Part shown: positions 36,672-43,015 of the stretch, one piece after another | How positions within the stretch are numbered: position 1 is the stretch's first letter | How the letters are laid out: the number at the start of each line of letters is the position of its first letter | The notes under the pieces: model-generated | Told to the model about the DNA's origin: nothing | The model's input: the letters and a program-made list of their open reading frames with translations, nothing else | Database searches by the model: none | Translations under genes and position numbers: made by a program | Source: Hyphomicrobium sp. 99 | Lineage (GTDB): Bacteria > Pseudomonadota > Alphaproteobacteria > Rhizobiales > Hyphomicrobiaceae | DNA: 64,000 nt | Reading direction: 5' to 3' | NCBI RefSeq assembly: GCF_000384335.2 | Contig: NZ_KQ031382.1 | Location: 3,111,545 to 3,175,544 of the forward strand

Positions 36672-36713
36672 GTGATCGGCGGCCGGCTCCGCGAAAGCGG
36701 AGTCGCCGATCAC
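36672..36713. repeat. REP-like palindrome, copy 2
   Basis: The outer stem GTGATCGGCG / CGCCGATCAC and the inner CGGCTCCGC-GAA-GCGGAG give a long hairpin 21 bases after arsC. It has the same core as the copies at 6.3, 38.07 and 56.1 kb. Confidence 0.8.
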
Positions 36714-36726
36714 AACGCAAAAACTC

Positions 36727-36753
36727 CGGCCGGCTCGCGGAACGCGAGTCGGT
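36727..36753. repeat. REP-like palindrome, copy 3 (core only)
   Basis: Only the inner part CCGGCTCGCG-GAA-CGCGAGTCGG is palindromic; the outer stem has decayed. It lies 14 bases beyond copy 2 in the same orientation. Confidence 0.7.
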
Positions 36754-37060
36754 TGCGCCAATCAAACAAGGAACGGGACGGCGGGGCCTCGCTCTCATGT
36801 CTTATGTACTTCGGATGCAGCCTTCGCCGCCCCGTGACAGTGCCAAGTCTTGGCCACGACTTCGCAGCGGCCGAACCGGTAATCGAAGCCGTTCAACAAC
36901 CTGAAAAGAGGCGAACCTCCTTTCGAGCCGTGAGCCCACCAACCTCCCGTGCATCTCGAGTTGGAGCGGGAGTTGAACCGCGACGCCTCATAAGAGGCCC
37001 GCTCGCGGCCGGCAGGACATCCCCAGGCGCGCCGATATCGCTGGCGGCCCGGCACGCTCC

Positions 37061-37110
37061 CATCCGCACGCACACCCCATGCTCGAGTGCACGCCCTTGC
37101 AAGTCGCGGC
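37061..37110. repeat. 50-bp direct repeat, copy A
   Basis: Begins CATCCGCACGCACACCCC and ends GCAAGTCGCGGC. It matches 38266-38315 at 49 of 50 positions in the same orientation. The two copies flank a 1.2-kb segment that holds psiF and more repeats. Function unknown. Confidence 0.85.
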
Positions 37111-37220
37111 GGGACGAGAGGGAGTATGCTGTGCGCGGAACAAGCGGGGATAAGTTTGCGCGTACCAATTTCGCGGAAGGTTAAGCGGCAATCGCCGAAA
37201 GCACGGACACACTTCCCATC

Positions 37221-37320
37221 CGTCATCCTCGAACGGGTGAGCAACGCGATCCCGTTCGGGGATCCAGCGTAAGAATCGCCGAAGGCGCCACATGGAATTT
37301 CGCGACGAGTCTCACGCTGG
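37221..37320. repeat. GTCATCC/GGATCC-type inverted element, copy 1
   Basis: A unit GTCATCCTCGAACG...CGTTCGGGGATCCAGCGT is followed 44 bases later by the start of an inverted copy, ACGCTGG. A REP-like palindrome then interrupts the right arm. Similar units lie at 38.03-38.22 and 50.67-50.79 kb. Confidence 0.7.
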
Positions 37321-37356
37321 CCGGGCGACTCCCGTTCCGGGAGCCGGCCACCCGGC
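37319..37356. repeat. REP-like palindrome, copy 4 (inverted)
   Basis: Reads GGCCGGGCGACTCCCG-TTC-CGGGAGCCGGCC on the plus strand, the reverse orientation of the other copies. It sits inside the right arm of the inverted element at 37221-37320, indicating insertion or recombination between repeat types. Confidence 0.75.
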
Positions 37357-37402
37357 GAAACGCGTTCGGGGATCCGCAAAATTCGCGATATGGCAGAAAA
37401 AA

Positions 37403-37423
37403 AGCCCCGCGGGCGGCGGGGCT
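37403..37423 (-). terminator. Rho-independent terminator of the psiF-like gene
   Basis: On the minus strand, a stem AGCCCCGC / GCGGGGCT with a 5-base loop is followed by a run of seven T. It starts about 20 bases after the stop codon. Confidence 0.9.
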
Positions 37424-37444
37424 GCAGTCGGAACGACCTCGCGA

Positions 37445-37756
37445 TCAGTTTGGCGTCTTGTTGCCCGCCGGTGCACCGTCGGTTTTCGCTGGAGCCGGTG
37501 TCGTGCTGGACTTATCGGCCGCCGGCGATGGCGTCGTCGTAGCCGAGGAGCCTGCCGATGATTTCCCTTTCAGCTCCTTTTTGCATTGAGCGCGGAATTT
37601 GACCCGCTCCTTGCCGTGCAAGCCTTTCGCGTCGGCCTGCTTCGAGCATTCGATCGACTCTGGCGTCTTCGGCTTGGATTTCGAAGCAGCCGCGAAAGTC
37701 GCAGTCGATGTGGCCGCCATCGCAACGGCCGCCAGCATGATCGTGAAAGATTTCAT
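37445..37756 (-). CDS. PsiF repeat-containing exported protein
   Basis: A 103-residue periplasmic protein with a signal peptide (cleavage after ATFA, about residue 22) and one PsiF repeat (residues 35-62: ECSKQADAKGLHGKERVKF, then QCKKEL, two conserved cysteines). PsiF was first seen as a phosphate-starvation-induced protein in E. coli; its function is unknown. The rest is a Ser/Thr/Pro/Ala-rich tail, longer than in the E. coli protein. It sits alone between repeat elements. Confidence 0.87.
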   Translation of the reverse strand: MKSFTIMLAAVAMAATSTATFAAASKSKPKTPESIECSKQADAKGLHGKERVKFRAQCKKELKGKSSAGSSATTTPSPAADKSSTTPAPAKTDGAPAGNKTPN

Positions 37757-38056
37757 CTCGTAATTCCTTTAGCTCTTTAGGACCGTCTACGCTGCACCGC
37801 GCGTCAGTTCCACCACCAGTGCCGCGAGTCGCATTGAATACGCTACCGCCGCGGCGTCCTCGCGTTCTTACTTTTCCGGATTATTGAAACGCGATGCCAC
37901 CCGACTGAGCGAGATAGCGCGCGTTCGGTTGAACGGTTCCCGAATAGGCAGTTCAGAAACCATTCACAATTCGGGTCATCGTTTTGCTGAAAACGTTTTT
38001 TGCTGATGCGCCCGCACGCCCTGCCCTTCCGTCATACCCGACCGAGCGCGGCTCAC

Positions 38057-38097
38057 TGCGCTGGCGGCCGGCTCGCGGAACGCGAGTCGCCAGCGCA
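38057..38097. repeat. REP-like palindrome, copy 5
   Basis: Outer stem TGCGCTGGCG / CGCCAGCGCA and inner CGGCTCGCG-GAA-CGCGAGTCG; this is among the most regular copies in the window. Confidence 0.82.
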
Positions 38098-38119
38098 AAA
38101 CGAAGCCGCGCCGAAGGTC

Positions 38120-38222
38120 GGGGATCCAGCGTAAAACTTGGTCAGAAGACGCAATATCGAACCTCCGGCGCTTCTCACGCTGGATCCCCGAACGCGCCTC
38201 GCTGCGCTCACGCATTCGAGGA
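38120..38222. repeat. GTCATCC/GGATCC-type inverted element, copy 2
   Basis: Perfect 13-base inverted repeats GGGGATCCAGCGT (38120-38132) and ACGCTGGATCCCC (38177-38189) are separated by 44 bases. The right unit continues into CATTCGAGGATG, the inverse of the GTCATCC unit at 37.22 kb. Confidence 0.78.
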
Positions 38223-38265
38223 TGCGAGGGAAGGTTCAGCCGAGTGCTGCCGACTAAGAATTCTT

Positions 38266-38315
38266 CATCCGCACGCACACCCCATGCTCGAGTGCACGCC
38301 CTTGCAAGTCACGGC
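38266..38315. repeat. 50-bp direct repeat, copy B
   Basis: 49/50 identical to 37061-37110; the single change is G to A near the end. It lies 180 bases before the KAP NTPase, at the point where base composition changes. Confidence 0.85.
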
Positions 38316-38496
38316 GAGTTGAAGGGAAGGGGCTTTTTTTCAGAGGAAAATTCAAACCAATCGACGTTCTGTGAACCGACTTTTTTCGAGATGTGCTAGC
38401 TGAGACCTTTATTCGGTGCCTATCGCGGCAAGCTGAGTTCAGCAATTTGCAATTCTTCAGCGTCCCAAGAGCAATTAGTCCAAAATGAGGGCCCAC

Positions 38497-40185
38497 ATGT
38501 CTATCGACGTTCTCAAAAACGAAATCACGCGTTTCCTAGCAAGCACGGAGCCCGAAGTTCTCTGCATCAACGGCAAATGGGGCACCGGAAAGACGCATGC
38601 CTGGAACGATCTGGTACTCAAGTCGAAAGAGGCATTCGGTCTTAAGCAATACGGGTTTATCTCCCTTTATGGAATCAACTCTCCCGAAAAATTGAAGCTC
38701 GCCATTTTGGAGAACACCCTACCTGTTGAGCAGATCGGCGAAAAAATTGACCCAAAGACCATTTGGTCAAATCCCGTTACAAACACGAAGAACCGCTGGC
38801 GAAAGCCCGTCGCATGGCTCGGCTCCCTCGCTGGGATGGTAGATCTTAGCGAGGTTTTTGAGCGACTATCATTTCTGGCTGTGCGAAATCAGATTGTCTG
38901 TCTCGACGACTTGGAACGAAAAGGCGACGACCTAAAAATTAAAGATGTGCTGGGACTTGCAACGTTTTTGAAGGAACAGCGAAATTGCAAGGTCGTTCTC
39001 ATTCTTAACGAAGGCGCCTTCGAAAAAACCGAGAAAGATGACTTCCTCCAATTCTTCGAAAAAACAGTTGACACCCACATCAAGTTTGAACCGACAGCTC
39101 AGGAATGCAGCACCATCGCCCTACCAAACGACACCCGCATTCATGAAGAGCTTCGCAATCATGTTGTCGCGCTCGGTATCACAAACATTCGCGTAATTCG
39201 TCGAGTCGAACGGATGGCACGGCTACTGGAACCGCTACTAGCAACGTATCATCCAAGCGTGTTCTCCAATTTCATGAAAGAGCTCATGCTACTTGGATGG
39301 AGTCGATATTCCGAGGCTGCTCCAAAAATTGAGTTCCTCAAAAATCGTCGAAGCCAACTATATGGCAAAGAGGAGGATGGATCGCCCGACGAAGAATTAT
39401 GGGGCACCATACTAGATGAATACGGGATGCAATATTTCTCTCGCACCTCAGAGATCGTGCTCGAAAGCATTGAGCGCGGATTCTTTATCCCGGACTTAGT
39501 GAACGAAGAAGCTCAACGCCTTGATAGCGGGTACAAAGAAAAGCAAGGAGATGATGATTTCCACAACGCTTGGCGCTTATTTCATGACGGGTTCGATGAT
39601 AATCAGGACGAGGTGATCACGGGCTTGAACGACAGCTTCCGCAAAAACGCAAAGTACATCCGGCCGTTGAATGCCAATTCCACTGTCACGCTATTCAGGG
39701 ACTTGAACCAGGGCAGCCTCGCTGATGAGCTTGTGCAGCTTTACGTGGATAGCCACGGCCCTGAGGTCTTTGATGTGCGCAATCTGTTCTTACCCGATGA
39801 TATTTCAGATGAAGGCTTCAAAAAGGCCGTTACCAAGAAGCAAGCTGAAGTCAAAGACAGCAGGGATCCAAAGCAGGTACTACTAACTATCGCGCAAAAT
39901 AGGTCGTGGTCAGACGAGGATATCGCATTACTATCAGCGATGAGCGAAGATTCCTATCTCCGGCTATTTAAGGACCTCAAAAACGGATCCGAACTGTCTG
40001 CATGCATCAGAATGGCATTATCATTTAAAACTATGGGTGGCGCTGGTGAACTCGAGACCTCAATTGCGGACAAGACGAAAGCTGCACTTATAAAAATCGG
40101 CAATGAGTCTTTACTGAATCGGAGGCGGGTAAAAAAATATGGAATTAACCTGGACTCTAGAGATGATACTCGTGTTTCCAATTGA
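38497..40185 (+). CDS. KAP-family-like P-loop NTPase (possible defence gene)
   Basis: A 562-residue protein with Walker A GKWGTGKT (residues 26-33), Walker B IVCLDDLERKGD (133-144) and a sensor-like VVLILNEGAFEK strand, the order seen in KAP P-loop NTPases. A weak hydrophobic stretch (about 104-115) sits between the motifs where KAP proteins often carry membrane helices. The C-terminal 350 residues are helical and unrecognised. Codon use and base composition are clearly more A+T-rich than in neighbours, and repeats lie upstream, so recent transfer is likely. Relatives include phage-exclusion PifA, making a stand-alone anti-phage role plausible but unproven. I chose ATG at 38497 (GAGGG 5 bases before) over ATG at 38485. 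Confidence 0.82.
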   Translation: MSIDVLKNEITRFLASTEPEVLCINGKWGTGKTHAWNDLVLKSKEAFGLKQYGFISLYGINSPEKLKLAILENTLPVEQIGEKIDPKTIWSNPVTNTKNRWRKPVAWLGSLAGMVDLSEVFERLSFLAVRNQIVCLDDLERKGDDLKIKDVLGLATFLKEQRNCKVVLILNEGAFEKTEKDDFLQFFEKTVDTHIKFEPTAQECSTIALPNDTRIHEELRNHVVALGITNIRVIRRVERMARLLEPLLATYHPSVFSNFMKELMLLGWSRYSEAAPKIEFLKNRRSQLYGKEEDGSPDEELWGTILDEYGMQYFSRTSEIVLESIERGFFIPDLVNEEAQRLDSGYKEKQGDDDFHNAWRLFHDGFDDNQDEVITGLNDSFRKNAKYIRPLNANSTVTLFRDLNQGSLADELVQLYVDSHGPEVFDVRNLFLPDDISDEGFKKAVTKKQAEVKDSRDPKQVLLTIAQNRSWSDEDIALLSAMSEDSYLRLFKDLKNGSELSACIRMALSFKTMGGAGELETSIADKTKAALIKIGNESLLNRRRVKKYGINLDSRDDTRVSN

Positions 40186-40215
40186 TGCGCAGCCAGTCTC
40201 CAGCATCTGCTTCAC

Positions 40216-40818
40216 CTATCCCATCCCCCACCACACGCCCCCACTCCACACCCCAATCTCACCCGCGTCGCCCTCACCCGCCTCCGCCAACTCCACCAGC
40301 TCCGCGTACACCGCTCTTGTGCAGAGCGCTTCCAGCCTCCCGCGCACGAGCACGTAGGGCTTCAGTCCGCCGTCGGGCTCTGACTTCGCGAAACGCAACG
40401 GATGCTCCGCATCCACCGTCACGACGTCATCGACGTTCGTGCGGAGCGTAATCGTCCGCTTAGCGCCCTCGCCCGTCACTGCCATCTCGACGGCGAGGAA
40501 CGGCGCGTCCTCCACCTCGACGTCCACCTTCTCCGCGGGCGTCACGAGATAGGTCCGGCCGTCCTCGTCCTTCCGCAGGATCGAGGCGAACAGCTTGACG
40601 AGCGCGATGCGCCCGATCGGGCTCCCCTGGTACAGCCACGAGCCGTCGCGGCGGATCTTCATGCCGATGTCGCCGCAGTAGGGAGGGTTCCACTTTTCCA
40701 CCGGTCTGACGCTCGTGTCCCCGCCCTCCGACGCCGCGCGCATCAAGGCTTCGAGACCCGAGGGATGTGCGTCAGTTTTGCTGGTCATCTGAGGAACTTG
40801 CGGTTTTTCATTCGGCAT
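40216..40818 (-). CDS. DUF1285 domain protein
   Basis: A 200-residue cytosolic protein of the DUF1285 (COG3816) family, whose function is unknown. Conserved segments are PYCGDIGMKIRRDGSWLYQG, PIGRIALVKLFASIL, YLVTPAEKVDVEVEDAPF and YVLVRGRLEAL. Its divergent position beside moxR is common in Rhizobiales, so it may belong with the MoxR/DUF58/BatA group. The last 25 residues are Gly/Trp-rich. It ends about 30 bases from the KAP gene, marking the right edge of the accessory region. Confidence 0.9.
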   Translation of the reverse strand: MPNEKPQVPQMTSKTDAHPSGLEALMRAASEGGDTSVRPVEKWNPPYCGDIGMKIRRDGSWLYQGSPIGRIALVKLFASILRKDEDGRTYLVTPAEKVDVEVEDAPFLAVEMAVTGEGAKRTITLRTNVDDVVTVDAEHPLRFAKSEPDGGLKPYVLVRGRLEALCTRAVYAELVELAEAGEGDAGEIGVWSGGVWWGMG

Positions 40819-41006
40819 TTACGGTCGCTCCAAGTCGGAGCCTCAATGAGTGCAATATCCTAACGTAACGTTCACTTGACCCTATGAGGGCCGGGCAGGA
40901 TCGTCTACGTTCAAGCTACCGCCGGGAACACCGCTGCTCGGCCGTTGTTTTCAATGGCGTTTTCGCCAACAAGACTGACAAAACGCTGCTGCGCGAGGCC
41001 TCCCTT

Positions 41007-42005
41007 ATGAGCACTGTCGTCGAAACTCACACTGATATCGTGCCGCGGCTCGAAGCCGCTGCCGAGCGCGTGCAGCGCGCGCACAAGGCGGCCGCGACCG
41101 TCATTTTCGGGCAGGATCAGGTGATCGAGCGCACGCTCATTACGATCCTGTCGGGCGGCCACGCGCTGCTCATCGGCGTTCCGGGCCTCGCGAAAACGCT
41201 GCTCGTCGAAACGCTCGGCAAGGTGCTGGGGCTCGACGCCAAGCGCATCCAGTTCACGCCCGACCTCATGCCGTCGGACATCATCGGCTCGGAAGTGCTG
41301 GAGGACGAACCCGGCCGCGGCCGCTCGTTCCGCTTCATCAAGGGCCCGATCTTCACGCAGCTCTTGATGGCGGACGAAATCAACCGCGCCTCGCCGAAGA
41401 CGCAGTCGGCGCTCTTGCAGGCCATGCAGGAGCATCACGTCACCGTCGCCGGACAGCGCCACGATACGCCCGCGCCGTTCCATGTGCTGGCGACCCAGAA
41501 CCCGCTCGAACAGGAAGGCACGTATCCGCTACCCGAGGCGCAGCTCGACCGGTTCCTTCTTCAGGTCGATGTCAGCTATCCCGATCTCGTCGCCGAGCGC
41601 CGCATGCTCTACGCGACGACGGGCAACGAAACGCCGAAGCTCGAAGCCGTCATCTCCGCGCAGGAATTGATGGCGACGCAGCGCCTCGTGCGCCAGATCC
41701 CCGTGCCCGATAAGGTCGTCGAAGCGATCTTGAAGCTCGTGCGCTCCGCGCGTCCCGGCACCGGCGAGAACAGCGACACCGACCGCTTCGTCGCCTGGGG
41801 TCCGGGCCCGCGCGCAAGCCAAGCGCTGATGCTCGCGGTCCGCGCGAAAGCCCTGATCGACGGCCGCCTTGCACCGTCTGTCGATGATGTCGTGGCGCTC
41901 GCCGAGCCGATCCTGAAGCATCGTATGGCGTTGACGTTCGCCGCCCGTGCCGAAGGCGAAGATCTCACTCACATCATCGCGCGCCTCGCCGCGGCCGTGG
42001 AATAA
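41007..42005 (+). CDS. MoxR family AAA ATPase
   Basis: AAA+ chaperone-like ATPase that acts with vWA-type proteins encoded next to it. It has Walker A GVPGLAKT, Walker B LLMADEINRASPK, the ATQNPLEQEGTYPLPEAQLD sensor region and a C-terminal lid. ATG at 41007 has GAGG 9 bases upstream; the frame is open to 40884 without homology. The 332-residue length is typical. It is the first gene of a plus-strand operon with DUF58, BatA/DUF4159 and a second vWA-like protein. Confidence 0.94.
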   Translation: MSTVVETHTDIVPRLEAAAERVQRAHKAAATVIFGQDQVIERTLITILSGGHALLIGVPGLAKTLLVETLGKVLGLDAKRIQFTPDLMPSDIIGSEVLEDEPGRGRSFRFIKGPIFTQLLMADEINRASPKTQSALLQAMQEHHVTVAGQRHDTPAPFHVLATQNPLEQEGTYPLPEAQLDRFLLQVDVSYPDLVAERRMLYATTGNETPKLEAVISAQELMATQRLVRQIPVPDKVVEAILKLVRSARPGTGENSDTDRFVAWGPGPRASQALMLAVRAKALIDGRLAPSVDDVVALAEPILKHRMALTFAARAEGEDLTHIIARLAAAVE

Positions 42006-42016
42006 AAGGAGCGCGA

Positions 42017-43015
42017 ATGGCGGGCCCTCTAGGGCGGACAGGCGGCGGACGCGACGGCGCTGGCCCCGAAAGCCGGCGCGTTCTCGCACTTGAGCGCGAA
42101 GCCGTTTCGCTCGTCGATCGCATGCCCGAGTTGCTGATGGAAGCGGCGCGCATCGCCTCGACGGTCGCGCAGGGCATTCACGGACGCCGACGCGCGGGAC
42201 CGGGCGAAACGTTCTGGCAGTTTCGCCAGTATCAGCCGGGCGAAAACGCGAGCAACGTCGACTGGCGCCGCTCCGCGAGTTCCGATCACCTCTACGTCCG
42301 CGAGCGCGAATGGGAAGCAGCCCACACGCTCTATCTCTGGCCGGACGTCTCCCCCTCGATGGATTTCAAAAGCCATCTCTCGAAGGTGACGAAGCGCGAC
42401 CGCGCGCTGGTGCTCGCCCTCGCATCGGCTGAAATGCTGGTGCGCGGCGGCGAGCGTGTGGCACTTCTCGGTCAAACGCTGCCGACCGCGAACCGCAACG
42501 CCGCAACCCGCATCGCCGAGACGATCGTCGTCAACGCGAAATCCGAGCAGATACAGAAAAGCCTGCCGCCGAATGCCGGGCTCAACCGCTTTGCAGGCCT
42601 CATCCTCTTCAGCGATTTCCTCGCCCCCGTGCATGCGCTCCGCGAACGCCTCGAAGGCTACGCAGGCCACGGCGTCGGCGGCCACCTCGTGCAGATCATC
42701 GATCCGGCGGAAGAAACGCTGCCCTATCACGGCCGCACCGAATTCATGACGCCCTCCGGCAGCCAACGCTGGGTCGCTGATCGCGTTGAAGCCTTGCGTC
42801 CCAAATATCAGGAGCGGTTCGCGGCCCATCGCGCCGAACTCGCCGAGATGGCGAAGCGCTTCGGCTGGTCGCTGCTCACCCATCACACCGATCGCCCAGC
42901 ATCCGAGCCGCTGCTGTCGCTGCTGATGCGCCTCAACGGATCGGCTCAGGGCTATCGCTGGATGTCGTCGAGTTCGGACGCTATCTCGACCGACGCCAAG
43001 GAGCGCGCGCGATGA
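42017..43015 (+). CDS. DUF58 domain protein
   Basis: A 332-residue partner of MoxR. The DUF58 signature lies around QFRQYQPGENASNVDWRRSA and LYVREREWE, followed by a vWA-like fold with DVSPSMDF (a metal-site-like D-x-S-x-S) and LILFSDF. It starts 11 bases after moxR with AAGGAG in between and overlaps the next gene by 4 bases (ATGA), so the three genes are translationally linked. Confidence 0.93.
   Translation: MAGPLGRTGGGRDGAGPESRRVLALEREAVSLVDRMPELLMEAARIASTVAQGIHGRRRAGPGETFWQFRQYQPGENASNVDWRRSASSDHLYVREREWEAAHTLYLWPDVSPSMDFKSHLSKVTKRDRALVLALASAEMLVRGGERVALLGQTLPTANRNAATRIAETIVVNAKSEQIQKSLPPNAGLNRFAGLILFSDFLAPVHALRERLEGYAGHGVGGHLVQIIDPAEETLPYHGRTEFMTPSGSQRWVADRVEALRPKYQERFAAHRAELAEMAKRFGWSLLTHHTDRPASEPLLSLLMRLNGSAQGYRWMSSSSDAISTDAKERAR

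Larger units (their letters stand above)
36652..37257. other. Repeat-bearing non-coding region after arsC
   Basis: It contains REP-like palindromes at 36672-36751, a 50-base sequence repeated downstream (37061-37110) and no ORF with family features. The 194-codon minus frame at 36795-37379 has odd composition and crosses the repeats, so I do not call it a gene. A tRNA-like patch near 36963-37005 (TTCAA and CCTCATAAGAGG elements) cannot be folded into a full cloverleaf. Confidence 0.5.
37757..38496. other. Repeat-rich intergenic region ahead of the KAP NTPase
   Basis: It holds REP-like copy 5, the second inverted element and copy B of the 50-bp direct repeat. From about 38320 the sequence becomes A+T-richer, matching the following gene. 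I see no ORF worth calling. Confidence 0.5.

Noticed and set aside
36960..37010. tRNA-like patch (TTCAA and CCTCATAAGAGG elements)
   Set aside because: T-arm and anticodon-arm-like pieces can be paired, but no acceptor stem or D-arm could be found at the right distance; not called as a tRNA or tRNA fragment.
36795..37379. 194-codon minus-strand ORF over the repeats
   Set aside because: It passes through REP-like and direct-repeat DNA and contains repeat-derived peptide segments (such as RDLQGRALEHGVCVRM, which recurs at 38.3 kb in another frame context). Not credible as a conserved protein.
38497..40185. Complete multi-gene defence island around the KAP NTPase
   Set aside because: No nuclease, methylase, toxin, integrase or second accessory gene accompanies it; only the single NTPase can be supported.
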